A DNA stretch of 64,000 bases from Scleromatobacter humisilvae (GTDB lineage Bacteria; Pseudomonadota; Gammaproteobacteria; Burkholderiales; Burkholderiaceae_C). The translations under genes were made by a program, and so were the position numbers. The stretch is from positions 124,001 through 188,000 of the forward strand of contig NZ_JAJLJH010000002.1 in assembly GCF_023231945.1 (NCBI RefSeq). The letters run 5' to 3'. Below the pieces are notes generated by a model. The model had not been told where the DNA came from. It searched no databases and saw nothing but the letters and a program-made list of their open reading frames with translations. Shown here in pieces: positions 37,342 through 46,944 of the stretch (position 1 is the first letter of the stretch; each line of letters starts with the position of its first letter).

Positions 37342-38202
37342 CTAGTCGAGGACGCGCATCGAGAAGTCGGTGGCGAGGACGTCCTTGGTCAGCTTGCCGA
37401 TCGACACGCGGTCGACGCCGGTGGCCGCGATGTCGCGCAGCGCCGACAGCGTGACGCCGCCCGAGACCTCCAGCATCGCGCCGCCGGCGGCGATCTTCAC
37501 CGCCTCGCGCATGTCGGCCAGCGTGAAGTTGTCCAGCAGCACGCTGGTGGCACCGGCGGCCAGCGCCTCGCGCAGCTGGACGAGCGACTCGACCTCGATC
37601 TGGATCTCCACGCCGGCGTTGAGCGCGAAGGCCTGCGCCATCACCGGCGCGATGCCGCCGGCCGCGGCGATGTGGTTTTCCTTGATCAGGATGCCGTGCC
37701 ACAGCGCGATGCGCTGGTTGCGGCCGCCGCCCACGCGCACCGCGTACTTCTGCGCCTGGCGCAGGCCGGGCAGCGTCTTGCGGGTGTCGAGCACGGCGCA
37801 GCCGCGCGGGCTGGTGGCGGCGCCCTCGATGGCCTCGACGTGGCGGCGCGTGACCGTCGCCGTGCCGGACAGCAGTTGCAGGAAGTTCAGCGCCGGCCGC
37901 TCGGCCGACAGCAGCGCGCGCGCGTTGGCGTCGATGTGGCAGACGTCGGTGTCCGCGGTCATCGTCGCGCCTTCGCCGTATTTCCAGTCGATGCGGTTGG
38001 ACGGGTCGAGCGTGCTCAGCACGGAGCAGAACCAGTCGCGCCCGCACAGGATCGCGCTCTCGCGGACGCGCACGACTGCGCGCACGCGCTTGGTCGCGGG
38101 GATCAGCAGGCCGGTCCAGTCCTGGCGGCCGATGTCCTCGAACAGCGCGTCGCGCACGTTGCGGGCACGGGCCTCTGCCAGGGTTTCGTCGTGGTCGAAC
38201 AT
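37342..38202 (-). CDS. nadC: Nicotinate-nucleotide pyrophosphorylase (quinolinate phosphoribosyltransferase)
   Basis: Converts quinolinate and PRPP to nicotinate mononucleotide. The 286-residue protein shows the family motifs ALLSAERPALNFLQLLSG, LDTRKTLPGLR, RVGGGRNQRIALWHGILIKENH, the EVESLVQLREALAAG strand, LLDNFTLADMREAV and the final EVSGGVTLSALRDIAATGVDRVSIGKLT. ATG 38202 is about 57 bases downstream of the nadA stop, so nadA-nadC form an operon. Confidence 0.96.
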   Translation of the reverse strand: MFDHDETLAEARARNVRDALFEDIGRQDWTGLLIPATKRVRAVVRVRESAILCGRDWFCSVLSTLDPSNRIDWKYGEGATMTADTDVCHIDANARALLSAERPALNFLQLLSGTATVTRRHVEAIEGAATSPRGCAVLDTRKTLPGLRQAQKYAVRVGGGRNQRIALWHGILIKENHIAAAGGIAPVMAQAFALNAGVEIQIEVESLVQLREALAAGATSVLLDNFTLADMREAVKIAAGGAMLEVSGGVTLSALRDIAATGVDRVSIGKLTKDVLATDFSMRVLD

Positions 38203-38258
38203 CGTTTGTCTCCGTCGCCGTCGTGCCGGACTCGTGGCCCGTCGCGGCTTGTTGTGTT

Positions 38259-39386
38259 TCAGGCGGCTCCGATGCCCGGCACCAGGCCCGGCGCGGTGTT
38301 GTTCTTGGCGGGCTTGGCGATCGCGGCCGGGTTGGCGGCGACGAAGTCCAGCATGCGTTCGATGCAGCCCAGCGCCTCGGCGCGGGTCGGCTCGGGAACC
38401 TCGATGGCGCCGCTGCCGCTCTCCAGGCAGTCGACCAGCCCCTGCAGGCTGTTCATCGCCATCCACGGGCAGTGCGCGCAGCTCTTGCACGTCGCCGAGT
38501 TGCCGGCCGTGGGCGCCTCGATCAGCGTCTTGCCCGGCGCCAGCTGGCGCATGCGGTGCAGGATGCCGTTGTCGGTGGCGACGATGTATTCGGCCGCGTC
38601 GCCGTGGATGACGGCATTGAGCATCTGCGAGGTCGAGCCGACCACGTCGGCCATCTGCACGACGCTCTTCGGCGACTCCGGATGCACCAGGATCATCGCC
38701 TTCGGATGCTGTTCCTTCAGCAGCTCGAGCTCGAGTCCCTTGAACTCGTCGTGCACGATGCAGGCGCCGTTCCACAGCAGCATGTCGGCGCCGGTCTCCT
38801 CCTGGATGTAGCGGCCCAGGTGGCGGTCGGGTGCCCACAGGATCTTCTTGCCCTGCGACTTCAGGTGGTTGACGACGGCCAGCGCGCACGAGCTCGTCAC
38901 CATCCAGTCGGCGCGCGCCTTCACGGCGGCGCTGGTGTTGGCGTAGACCACGACGGTGCGGTCGGGATGGGCGTCGCAGAACGTCGCGAAGTCGTCGGCG
39001 GGGCAGCCGAGATCCAGCGAGCAGGTGGCGTCGAGGTCGGGCATCAGCACGCGCTTGGCCGGCGACAGGATCTTCGACGTCTCGCCCATGAAGCGCACGC
39101 CGGCGACGACGAGCGTCTTCTGCGGGGCGTCGCGGCCGAAGCGCGCCATCTCGAGCGAATCGGCGACGCAGCCGCCGGTCTCGAGCGCCAGGTCCTGCAG
39201 GTCGCCGTCGACGTAGTAGTGGGCGACGAGGACGGCGTCATGCTGCTTGAGGAGTTCCTTGGCGCGGGCCTTGAGCCGGGTGCGCTGGTCGGCGCTGGGC
39301 GTGGGCATCACCTTGGCCCAGGCATTGGCGGTGCAGGTGGCGCCGGTGGCGTCCTGGAGGGAATATTCGTACGTGGCTTGTGTCAT
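38259..39386 (-). CDS. nadA: Quinolinate synthase
   Basis: 4Fe-4S enzyme condensing iminoaspartate with dihydroxyacetone phosphate to quinolinate. The 375-residue protein contains the three conserved cluster cysteine regions ([33 protein letters not shown]), [24 protein letters not shown] and [12 protein letters not shown] 39386 is the likely start; an upstream ATG at 39428 would add 14 residues. nadC lies just downstream in the same direction. Confidence 0.96.
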   Translation of the reverse strand: MTQATYEYSLQDATGATCTANAWAKVMPTPSADQRTRLKARAKELLKQHDAVLVAHYYVDGDLQDLALETGGCVADSLEMARFGRDAPQKTLVVAGVRFMGETSKILSPAKRVLMPDLDATCSLDLGCPADDFATFCDAHPDRTVVVYANTSAAVKARADWMVTSSCALAVVNHLKSQGKKILWAPDRHLGRYIQEETGADMLLWNGACIVHDEFKGLELELLKEQHPKAMILVHPESPKSVVQMADVVGSTSQMLNAVIHGDAAEYIVATDNGILHRMRQLAPGKTLIEAPTAGNSATCKSCAHCPWMAMNSLQGLVDCLESGSGAIEVPEPTRAEALGCIERMLDFVAANPAAIAKPAKNNTAPGLVPGIGAA

Positions 39387-39465
39387 GGCTGCATCCGCCG
39401 GAGACGGCGGCACGCCATCGTAGCCCAAGGGCAGAAGGATGCCGGGCGTCAGGGGCTCAGCCGCC

Positions 39466-40185
39466 TCAACTTCCGACCCAGGCCTCGTAGAGCTGGTTCC
39501 AGACGTTGGTGACCGAACGCGTGAGCGGGCGCGCGTGCAGCAGGCGCGGGCGCACCGGCCAGTCGCGGGCCTCGACCAGGTCTTCCAGGCCGCGGTGCTC
39601 CGGGCTCAGGTAGAACTGCCAGCGCACGCCGGCGGCGAACGGCAGCTGTGCCAGGCGGTGCATCTCGTCGATCAGCGAGACCGCCTCGTGGCTGGGCATC
39701 GGGCCGATCAGCACCGAGCAGATCTGCGAGTGCGACAGCAGCGCGCCGAAGATGGCGCGGCGGTCGACAGGCTTGGCGTCGCCGTGCAGGCAGCGCACCA
39801 GACGGTGCGGGCCGTTGCCTGCGGGCAACAGGGTTTCGTCGACGACCGCGCGGATCTGGAGGCCGCCGCGCGAATGCACGCGCAGGCGGTCGACCGGCGA
39901 GCCGGTGGCGTCGGACAGCGTCTGCATCATGCCGTGCGCCCAGACGCCGGCCGGGTCGATCACCAGCATGGCGCTGACTTCGGGCGACGATGCCAGGTGG
40001 GCATGCAGCGCCAGCGCGCCTTGCTCGCTCTCCGGCACTTCCACCGTCTGGCCCAGGGCACCCGCCGAGTCGAACATCGAGGCCGGGCCGGAGCGGCGAT
40101 CCTTGCCGGGCAGCACCAACGGCGCCAGCTGCGCGCGCAGCTTGCGCAGAGGTGCAGGGAAGGCGAGGACGGACGGTCGCGACAT
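39466..40185 (-). CDS. Hypothetical protein (239 aa)
   Basis: A soluble alpha/beta-like protein with no signal peptide. Recognisable stretches: [48 protein letters not shown], and [26 protein letters not shown] do not recognise a family. It starts at ATG 40185, divergent from the TPP-enzyme gene, and its 3' end lies about 80 bases from the nadA start. Confidence 0.6.
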   Translation of the reverse strand: MSRPSVLAFPAPLRKLRAQLAPLVLPGKDRRSGPASMFDSAGALGQTVEVPESEQGALALHAHLASSPEVSAMLVIDPAGVWAHGMMQTLSDATGSPVDRLRVHSRGGLQIRAVVDETLLPAGNGPHRLVRCLHGDAKPVDRRAIFGALLSHSQICSVLIGPMPSHEAVSLIDEMHRLAQLPFAAGVRWQFYLSPEHRGLEDLVEARDWPVRPRLLHARPLTRSVTNVWNQLYEAWVGS

Positions 40186-40240
40186 GGGAGATGAGCTTAC
40201 TCGGAGAGCCGTTCGCACCTGAATCCAAGTTGTTTAAGGA

Positions 40241-40260
40241 TGTGACTTCCTTGTCGGGAA
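40241..40260 (+). promoter_or_regulatory. TGTGACTTCC/TTGTCGGGA motif in a divergent promoter region
   Basis: TGTGACTTCC directly followed by TTGTCGGGA lies between the divergent genes at 40185 and 40382. The same two blocks occur at 25647-25670, separated there by GTCAC. Significance is unknown; here it lacks the second CRP half-site. Confidence 0.25.
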
Positions 40261-40381
40261 CGGCCGATAGTTCTTGCAGTGCACCAAGAGCGCGGCAATG
40301 GCTGTTCCCGGAGTGGGCTTCGTGCACCTGCTTGCACCCGGCTACCATCGCTTTCCTTCCACGCCTGTTCAGCCTCACGCC

Positions 40382-42112
40382 ATGTCCTCAGTTGCCCTCG
40401 GCACCCCCGCCCGACTCGCCGGCCATGCCCTCGTGGAGGCGTTGATCGCGCAAGGCGTCGACACGGTGTTCGGCGTGCCGGGCGAGAGCTTTCTCGCGGC
40501 GCTCGACGGCTTCCACGAGCACCGCGACCGCATCCGCTTCGTCGCCTGCCGCCACGAGGGCGGCGCCGCCTTCATGGCCGAGGCCCACGGCAAGCTGACG
40601 GGCCGGCCCGGCGTCTGCTTCGTCACGCGTGGCCCCGGCGCGACCAACGCCAGCATCGGCGTGCACGTCGCCTTCCAGGACTCGACGCCCATGATCCTGC
40701 TGGTGGGCCAGGTCGCGTCCGACCAGCGCGATCGCGAGGCGTTCCAGGAGATCGACTACCGGCAGATGTTCGGCCCGGGCACGCTGGGCCTGGCCAAGTG
40801 GGTCGGCGAGGTGCACGCGCCCGGGCGCCTGCCCGAATACGTCGCGCGCGCCTTCCGCACCGCGATGCAGGGCCGGCCGGGGCCGGTGGTGCTGGCGCTG
40901 CCGGAGGACATGCTGTCGGCGCCCACCGATGCGCCGGTGCTCGCGCACGTCGAGCCGGCGCGCGCGCATCCCGACCCGCACGTCGTCGAGCAGTTCCGCC
41001 AGTTGCTGATCAAGTCGCAGCGCCCGTTCGCGATCGTCGGCGGCAGCGGCTGGACGGCCGATTCGGCCTGCGACTTCGAGCGCTTCGTCGAGGATTGGGA
41101 GATTCCCGTGGGCTGCGCGTTCCGCTTCCAGGACGTGTTCGACAACCGCCACCGCCTGTATGCGGGCGACGTCGGCATCGGCATCGCCCCGAAGCTGGCG
41201 CAGCGCATCCGCGAGTCCGATCTCATCCTGGCGGTGGGCGTCCGGCTCGGGGAAATGACCACCGGTGGTTACACATTGATCGAGGCGCCGGTACCGCGCC
41301 AGCCGCTCGTGCACATCCATGCGGGCGCGGAAGAGCTCGGGCGGGTCTACCAGCCGGCCATCGCGCTGCAGTGCTCGATGGCGGCGATCGGGGGCGCGCT
41401 GGAGGAGGTCGATCCCCCGACGCCGCGTTCCCCGGCCGAAGGCGCGCAGGCCCATGCCGACTACCTGGCCAACCTGCAGGCGACGCCGGTCGAGCCGATG
41501 GACCTGGCCGTGGTCGTCAAGACCATCGAGTCGCTGGCCCCGGCCGGCGCGATCTACACCAACGGCGCCGGCAACTACGCGGGCTGGCTGCACCGCTTCC
41601 ACCAGTACACGAGCCTGCAACGCGAGGGCCGCACCCAGCTCGCGCCCACCGCGGGCGCGATGGGCTACGGCGTGCCGGCGGCGATCGCGGCCAACCTGCT
41701 GTTTCCTGGCCGCACCGCCATCGCGATCGCCGGCGACGGCGACTTCCTGATGACCGGGCAGGAACTCGCGACGGCCATCGCGCACGGGGCCGGGCAGGGC
41801 GCCGGCCGGCTGGTGGTGGTCGTCGTCGACAACGGCACCTACGGCACGATCCGCATGCACCAGGAACGCGACTTCCCGGCGCGCGTCAGCGGCACGGCGC
41901 TGAGCAACCCGGACTTCGTCCAGCTCGCCCATGCCTACGGCTGGCGCTCGGAGCGGGTCGAGGCGACCGCGCAGTTCGAGCCGGCCTTCGCGCGCGCCCT
42001 GGAGGCGGGCGCGCCCACGCTGCTGCACGTGCTCCTGCCGGCGGACGTCAGCACCTCGCGGACGACGCTCAGCGCGCTGCGCGAGGCGGCGCTCGCTCGA
42101 AAGGGCGGTTAG
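40382..42112 (+). CDS. Thiamine pyrophosphate enzyme, acetolactate synthase-like
   Basis: A 576-residue TPP-dependent enzyme of the acetolactate synthase large-subunit type. It has the catalytic Glu in RHEGGAAFMAEAHGKLTG, the GPGATN loop, a central FAD/cofactor domain, and the TPP-binding motif GDGDFLMTGQELATA...VVVVDNGTYGTIRMHQ. No regulatory subunit (ilvN) is adjacent, and the active-site surroundings differ from IlvB. It could instead be a decarboxylase or other 2-ketoacid-metabolising enzyme. A terminator follows. Confidence 0.78.
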   Translation: MSSVALGTPARLAGHALVEALIAQGVDTVFGVPGESFLAALDGFHEHRDRIRFVACRHEGGAAFMAEAHGKLTGRPGVCFVTRGPGATNASIGVHVAFQDSTPMILLVGQVASDQRDREAFQEIDYRQMFGPGTLGLAKWVGEVHAPGRLPEYVARAFRTAMQGRPGPVVLALPEDMLSAPTDAPVLAHVEPARAHPDPHVVEQFRQLLIKSQRPFAIVGGSGWTADSACDFERFVEDWEIPVGCAFRFQDVFDNRHRLYAGDVGIGIAPKLAQRIRESDLILAVGVRLGEMTTGGYTLIEAPVPRQPLVHIHAGAEELGRVYQPAIALQCSMAAIGGALEEVDPPTPRSPAEGAQAHADYLANLQATPVEPMDLAVVVKTIESLAPAGAIYTNGAGNYAGWLHRFHQYTSLQREGRTQLAPTAGAMGYGVPAAIAANLLFPGRTAIAIAGDGDFLMTGQELATAIAHGAGQGAGRLVVVVVDNGTYGTIRMHQERDFPARVSGTALSNPDFVQLAHAYGWRSERVEATAQFEPAFARALEAGAPTLLHVLLPADVSTSRTTLSALREAALARKGG

Positions 42113-42246
42113 CACGGCCGTGGCGTAACGTTTGTTTCCGGGCACGCCGGCGAGGCGTTGTCCTACACAAAGGCGATTCACGCTGGTCGAAACTGTGGTT
42201 TCCGGCGGCGCACCTCCTCCCTCCCTCCTCTTTGGTCGCCGGTCTC

Positions 42247-42276
42247 AGCCCGGCCCTGTGCCGGGCTCTTTTCTTT
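42247..42276 (+). terminator. Rho-independent terminator after the TPP enzyme
   Basis: An 8-bp stem AGCCCGGC / GCCGGGCT (42247-42254, 42260-42267), loop CCTGT, then CTTTTCTTT. It lies about 135 bases after the stop and upstream of the S4 gene. Confidence 0.7.
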
Positions 42277-42331
42277 GTGCGCCCGAAATGGCGTTACGCT
42301 GGCGACCCTTTTCGATTCGCCGAGACATCCC

Positions 42332-42553
42332 ATGGATCCCATTGCCTTCGACCTGCGCGGCGACCACATCACGCTGGACGCGCTGCTCAAGGCCGCGGGC
42401 CTGGCCGGCAGCGGCGGCGAGGCCAAGATGCTGATCCAGCAGGGCGGCGTGCGCGTCAACGGCGAGGTCGACCTGCGGCGCGGCCGCAAGGTGCGCGCGG
42501 GCGACGAGGTCGCGGTGGGCGAACGGCGCGTCGCGGTGCGCCCGGCGGCCTGA
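42332..42553 (+). CDS. S4-domain RNA-binding protein (YbcJ-like)
   Basis: A 73-residue protein consisting of one S4 domain: [48 protein letters not shown], the typical alpha-L RNA-binding motif. Small stand-alone S4 proteins like YbcJ and Hsp15 bind RNA or stalled ribosomes. ATG 42332 excludes a long upstream frame that lacks S4 sequence. Confidence 0.85.
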   Translation: MDPIAFDLRGDHITLDALLKAAGLAGSGGEAKMLIQQGGVRVNGEVDLRRGRKVRAGDEVAVGERRVAVRPAA

Positions 42554-42567
42554 ATCGGCGCTTGCGT

Positions 42568-42585
42568 CTCGCGCGATCGCGCGAG
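42568..42585. repeat. Perfect 18-bp palindrome between convergent genes
   Basis: CTCGCGCGATCGCGCGAG fills the gap between the S4 gene stop and the stop of the minus-strand membrane protein at 42586. It can form a hairpin but lacks a T tract; perhaps a weak bidirectional terminator. Confidence 0.45.
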
Positions 42586-43020
42586 TCAGCGCAGGAGGTT
42601 GCGCGACAGAAGCCTGACGAGGAAGGCGAGCAACGCCAGTTGCAGGCCGAAAGCGAGCAGGAAGATTCGGGGCTGATGCCAGCCGAACAGATGCCACGCC
42701 AGCGCGGCGCAGAACACGGTGTAGACGCCGAACGGGATGAATGCGAATCGCGAGCGCATCAGCATCGCCACGCCGGTGAGGATCATGGCCACGAAGGGCA
42801 CGAGGAACAGCCACGGGCTCGACGACGGCTGGATGATGGCCAGGTCGGCGAGCCGATCCCACTGGCCATGGAGCCAGACCAGCGAGGACGCGCCGAGAAG
42901 GCACAAGGCCGCGCCGATCACGACGCGCAACACGAGGTCGAACGGGAACGGCAGTGCCTTGGCGGGCGATGCCGCGACCTGGACGGACGTCTGCGGCGGC
43001 TCGTACGGGTTTCTGTCCAT
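42586..43020 (-). CDS. Small multi-pass membrane protein
   Basis: A 144-residue protein starting MDRNPYEPPQT, a common opening of uncharacterised proteobacterial membrane proteins. About four transmembrane helices follow (near residues 30-48, 70-87, 93-112, 116-137). No catalytic motif. It is upstream of tRNA-Pro on the same strand's side and convergent with the S4 gene. Confidence 0.65.
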   Translation of the reverse strand: MDRNPYEPPQTSVQVAASPAKALPFPFDLVLRVVIGAALCLLGASSLVWLHGQWDRLADLAIIQPSSSPWLFLVPFVAMILTGVAMLMRSRFAFIPFGVYTVFCAALAWHLFGWHQPRIFLLAFGLQLALLAFLVRLLSRNLLR

Positions 43021-43082
43021 CCTCGTGCGGTGCCCGGCCAGCGCCGCGCACCGCGCGGGCTGCCGTCAGGTCTTGAAGTGAA

Positions 43083-43159
<77 letters not shown>

Positions 43160-43171
43160 AAGCTCGCTATT

Positions 43172-44662
43172 CTACCTGCTCGGGGACAGCAGCCGATCCA
43201 GCAGCGCGCGATCGAGTTGTTCGTCGACGAGATCGGCGAGCCGGTCGAAGCTGTCGTCCAGCGCCGGCGCGCTCGCGCCCCACATCGCGCGCAGCAAGGC
43301 GGGCGACTCGAACAGCCCGTGCGCGTAGACGCCCAGCACGTTGCCGCGCTGCCAGCCGATGGCCTCGCGGTCGGCATCGCGCAGCGCGACCGACGCGGGC
43401 GGCAGGTCGGGGTGGGGCACGGTGACGCCGCAGTGGATCTCGTAGCCCGTCGCCTCGACGCCGGCCCACGGCGACCAGGCGCCCGTTGTCAGCCCGAAGT
43501 GCAAGGTCGTGCGGCGCACGCGCTTGTCGCGCTCGTAGCGCGTGACCAGCGGCAGCAGTCCCAGGCCCGGGCCGTTGAAGCCGGCGTCGCCGTCGTGGCC
43601 GTCCGGGTCGACCAGCGCCTCGCCCAGCATCTGCAGGCCACCGCAGATGCCCAGCACCGGACGGCCGGCGGCGGCGTGCCGCGCGATGGCGGCGTCCAGG
43701 CCTTGCCGACGCAGCCATGCGAGGTCGCCGCTGACCTGCTTGGAGCCGGGCAGCACGATCCAGTCCGCGCCGGAAAGCTCGGCCTCGTCGCGTGCCCACG
43801 CGAGCTGCACGCCGGGCTGGCGGCGCAGCGGCTCGAATTCGTCGAGGTTGCTGATGTGCGGCGGACACAGCACGGCGATGCGCAGCCGGCCGGCCCTGGT
43901 CGCGCGCGGGTCGCCGGCATCGAACAGGCCGTCCTCGTCGGGCAGGCCGTGGTCGCGCACCATCGGGATCACGCCGGCGAGCGGCACGCCGGTCAGGCGC
44001 TGCAGATCGCGCGGGCCGGGCTCCAGCAGCGCGGCGTCGCCGCGGAACTTGTTCAGCACGAAGCCGCGCAGCGAGCCGCGCAGGTCGTCGGGCAGCAGGG
44101 CCCAGGTGCCGTAGAGATGCGCGAACGCGCCGCCGCGGTCGATGTCGGCCACCAGCAGGCCGTCGAACGCGCCCAGCCCGCAGGCCTGGCGCGCCGTGCC
44201 GAGGTTGACGTAGTCCTGCGGCGCGAGGTTGATCTCGGCGGGCGAGCCCGCGCCTTCGATGACGACCAGCTCGCAGGTGCCGGCCAGCCGTCGCAGGCTT
44301 TCGCGCGCGGCGGCCGCCAGCGTCGCGCTGCGCTCGCGCCAGCCCATGCGGCCGAGCGCGGCGTCGACGCGTCCGTGCACGACGACCTGGCTCGCGGTGT
44401 CGCGCTCGGGCTTGAGCAGCACGGGATTCATGTCGACGCCCGGCTCCGTGCCCGCGGCCAGGGCCTGGAAATACTGCGCGGCGCCGATCTCGGCGCCCAG
44501 GCCGTCGAGGCCGGCGACGACGCGCGCGTTGTTGCTCATGTTCTGCGCCTTGAACGGCTTGACCGCCGTGCCGCGGCGCGCCGCCGCGCGGCACAGCGCC
44601 GTCGCGAGCCAGCTCTTGCCGGCGCCGCTGGACGTGCCCCAGACCATCACGAAGCGCGTCAT
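43172..44662 (-). CDS. cobQ: Cobyric acid synthase
   Basis: ATP- and glutamine-dependent amidation of adenosylcobyrinic diamide to cobyric acid in cobalamin synthesis. The 496-residue protein has the N-terminal P-loop-like VMVWGTSSGAGKSWLATALCR, PFKAQNMSNNARV, GAEIGAAQ, and VIEGAGSPAEINL. The glutamine amidotransferase half has the nucleophile in GICGGLQMLG (Cys) and the partner His near the C-terminus (VYAHGLFES). Its start overlaps the stop of the upstream DUF71 gene by 4 bp. Confidence 0.95.
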   Translation of the reverse strand: MTRFVMVWGTSSGAGKSWLATALCRAAARRGTAVKPFKAQNMSNNARVVAGLDGLGAEIGAAQYFQALAAGTEPGVDMNPVLLKPERDTASQVVVHGRVDAALGRMGWRERSATLAAAARESLRRLAGTCELVVIEGAGSPAEINLAPQDYVNLGTARQACGLGAFDGLLVADIDRGGAFAHLYGTWALLPDDLRGSLRGFVLNKFRGDAALLEPGPRDLQRLTGVPLAGVIPMVRDHGLPDEDGLFDAGDPRATRAGRLRIAVLCPPHISNLDEFEPLRRQPGVQLAWARDEAELSGADWIVLPGSKQVSGDLAWLRRQGLDAAIARHAAAGRPVLGICGGLQMLGEALVDPDGHDGDAGFNGPGLGLLPLVTRYERDKRVRRTTLHFGLTTGAWSPWAGVEATGYEIHCGVTVPHPDLPPASVALRDADREAIGWQRGNVLGVYAHGLFESPALLRAMWGASAPALDDSFDRLADLVDEQLDRALLDRLLSPSR

Positions 44663-45339
44663 GCCGGCCCCGCCAGCGACAGCGGCTGGAACACGAACTC
44701 GGTCGGCGCGAACGGCGGCTGCGACGCGACGCGGCGCTGCGGTGCGTCGACCACGCGCAGCGGCGCCGCGAAGCCCGGGCCGCCCGTCACGAAGGTGTGG
44801 AACTCGCCGTCCTCGCCGCACGGGCACACGCCCGCGGGCAGGCGCGCGAGGAAGGCGGCGTCGTAGTCCGCGCCGCAGTACGACGCGTCGAGCCAGCGCG
44901 TGTCCACGCAGACGACGCGCGCCCGCACGCCGCGCGCGACGAGCTCGCGCGCGAGCGCTTCGCGCGTCTCGCGCCACAGCGGAAACAGCGCGACGAGCCC
45001 CGCGCGCTCGCACGCGGGCGCGAGCCAGTCGCGATGGGCCTGCAGGTCGATGTCGCCGAAGACCATGTGCGTGTGGCCGGACGCGGCGACCTCCCGCAGG
45101 CCGGCATCGAAGCGCGCGGCGTATTCGCCCGGCGGCACGCGCACGCTCCTCGACTCGCCACCGAGCGCGCGCACCTGCGCCGCGATGAGGTCGGGCGGCA
45201 GCGCGTGCGACTTGCTCGTGCCGTCCTCGTCGCACATCGTCACGAAGGTGGTGACGGCCAGGCTATGCTCGCGCGCACGCATCAGCGCGAGCCACGAGTC
45301 CTTGCCGGCGCTCCAGCTGATGGCGCAGCGTGCGGTCAT
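44659..45339 (-). CDS. DUF71/COG2102 ATP pyrophosphatase, B12-associated
   Basis: A 226-residue PP-loop ATPase: SWSAGKDSWLAL near the N-terminus, the SHALPPDLIAAQ segment, and the FGDIDLQAHRDW and CGEDGEFHTFV motifs of the diphthine-ammonia-ligase-like family. In bacteria, comparative genomics has linked one DUF71 subgroup to cobalamin salvage rather than diphthamide synthesis. The 4-bp overlap with cobQ fits that subgroup well. The precise reaction is not established. Confidence 0.8.
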   Translation of the reverse strand: MTARCAISWSAGKDSWLALMRAREHSLAVTTFVTMCDEDGTSKSHALPPDLIAAQVRALGGESRSVRVPPGEYAARFDAGLREVAASGHTHMVFGDIDLQAHRDWLAPACERAGLVALFPLWRETREALARELVARGVRARVVCVDTRWLDASYCGADYDAAFLARLPAGVCPCGEDGEFHTFVTGGPGFAAPLRVVDAPQRRVASQPPFAPTEFVFQPLSLAGPA

Positions 45340-45435
45340 CGGCGGCGCCGCGGCGGCAGCCCCTCGACGATCAGCACGCTGCAGGCGGCGAGGGCTTTGA
45401 GCATGCGTGCGTCGGGATCGAAGGAGCGGAGTAGG

Positions 45436-45512
45436 TGGCCTGCCCAGAGGGACTCGAACCCCCGACCTGTTGCTTAGAAGGCAACTGCTCTATCCAGTTG
45501 AGCTATGGGCAG
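45436..45512 (-). tRNA. tRNA-Arg (anticodon TCT)
   Basis: A 77-base cloverleaf on the minus strand: acceptor CTGCCCA / TGGGCAG, D-arm GCTCAACTGGATAGAGC, anticodon stem-loop GTTGC-CTTCTAA-GCAAC (anticodon TCT), T-loop GTTCGAGTC, discriminator G and an encoded CCA. Confidence 0.94.
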
Positions 45513-45543
45513 TCTCGTGCAGCCCGCGATTCTATCGGCCCGC

Positions 45544-46239
45544 TCATCGGCGCGCGTACTGCGTCTGCCCGAACAGCATCTCGCGCGCCTTCGGATCGAC
45601 GTCGAGCGGCCGGCGCTGGCCGGTGAGGACGTCCACGCCGCGGATCACGGCGGGTCGGGCGGAGATCTCGTCGAACCAGCCCTTCAGGTGCGGGAAGTCG
45701 GCCCACGAGATGCCCTGGTTCTTCCACGAGCGCAGCCACGGGAAGATGGCCATGTCGGCGATGCCGTAGTCCTTGCCGCCGATGTAGCGCGACTTCGCGA
45801 GGCGCTTGTCCATCACGCCGTACAGGCGGCGCGCCTCGTTGGTGTAGCGGTCGACGGCATAGGCGATCTTCTCGGGCGCGTAGATGCGGAAGTGGTGCGC
45901 CTGGCCCAGCATCGGGCCGACGCCGCCCATCTGGAACATCAGCCACTGCAGCATCTCGTAGCGCTCGGCGACGCTCTCGGGCAGGAAGCGGCCCGTCTTG
46001 CCCGCGAGGTACAGCAGGATCGCGCCCGATTCGAACAGGCTGATCGGCTTGCCGTCGGGGCCGTCGGGATCGACGATGGCAGGGATCTTGTTGTTCGGAC
46101 TGATCTTGAGGAAGTCCGGCTTGAACTGGTCGCCCGCGCCGATGTCGACCGCGTGCACGCGATACGGCAGGCCGCATTCTTCGAGCATGATGTGGACCTT
46201 GTGGCCGTTCGGCGTGGCCCACGAATACACTTCGATCAT
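45544..46239 (-). CDS. Glutathione S-transferase, Nu-class (YfcG/YghU-like)
   Basis: A 231-residue GST. It has the N-terminal thioredoxin fold with IEVYSWATPNGHKVHIMLEECGLPY (Thr/Asn in place of a catalytic Tyr), the ISPNNKIPAIVD and LFESGAILLYLA motifs, and the C-terminal helical domain with DYGIADMAIFPWLRSW. Nu-class GSTs such as YfcG have disulfide-bond reductase activity with glutathione. ATG 46239 gives the normal length. Confidence 0.9.
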   Translation of the reverse strand: MIEVYSWATPNGHKVHIMLEECGLPYRVHAVDIGAGDQFKPDFLKISPNNKIPAIVDPDGPDGKPISLFESGAILLYLAGKTGRFLPESVAERYEMLQWLMFQMGGVGPMLGQAHHFRIYAPEKIAYAVDRYTNEARRLYGVMDKRLAKSRYIGGKDYGIADMAIFPWLRSWKNQGISWADFPHLKGWFDEISARPAVIRGVDVLTGQRRPLDVDPKAREMLFGQTQYARR

Positions 46240-46281
46240 CGGATGCCTCCTCGAGGGGCTGGTGACGAACAATACAACATC

Positions 46282-46944
46282 ATGCTTGACGCGGTGCGGC
46301 GATGGTTGACGTGGGGAGGGGCGCTTCCCAATTGGGAGGACTTCGTCGCCTGGGCCCGCGACCACCAGTGGACGCTCAAGCGCACCATCGCGCACGACGG
46401 CTGGGCCATGGATCACAACCCGGCGCACGCGGGCTGGCGCATCGAATGGGGCCCGGCGCAGCGCAGCTTCATGAGCAGCCACGAGTTCCGCATCCGCTTC
46501 GAGGTCGCGCAGAACTCCGACGTGCAGGCGCTGGTGCTGGATCGGCCGCTGCTGGCGCGCCTCGACCACGAGGTCTATGCGCAGTTCACCGACAACGTGC
46601 AGACCCGTCTCGACGAAGAGACGCCCGAGGAGATGCGCTGGCTCGCGATGCACGCCAAGCTGAGCCCCAACCAGATGGGCGTGCCGCTGCGCGACCGCTA
46701 TGGCGCGATCAGCAACGACGCGGCCTGGGTCTCGCACTGGCTGGCCGGCCCGATCGCCGACGCGCTGAAGCAGCGCGCCGAAGCGATGCCGATCGAGGCG
46801 GTGTCGGCCGAGCCGTTCATCCTGCGGCTGTCGCGCGGCCAGGTCGTGATCCGGCAGGCGGCCGCGACGCCGCGCGCGCACGTGCTGGAGACCTGCATCG
46901 CCGTGGCCGAGGCCGTCGACGCCGCGCTCAGGAAGACTGCCTGA
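46282..46944 (+). CDS. Hypothetical protein (220 aa)
   Basis: A soluble mixed alpha/beta protein without signal peptide ([64 protein letters not shown]). Codon use is normal for the genome. I do not recognise a family. Divergent from the GST gene and overlapping the 3' end of the acyl-CoA dehydrogenase gene by 17 bases. Confidence 0.65.
   Translation: MLDAVRRWLTWGGALPNWEDFVAWARDHQWTLKRTIAHDGWAMDHNPAHAGWRIEWGPAQRSFMSSHEFRIRFEVAQNSDVQALVLDRPLLARLDHEVYAQFTDNVQTRLDEETPEEMRWLAMHAKLSPNQMGVPLRDRYGAISNDAAWVSHWLAGPIADALKQRAEAMPIEAVSAEPFILRLSRGQVVIRQAAATPRAHVLETCIAVAEAVDAALRKTA

Noticed and set aside
45340-45435. Cobalamin riboswitch upstream of the DUF71-cobQ genes
   Set aside because: The 96-base interval is too short for it and contains no B12-box-like sequence.
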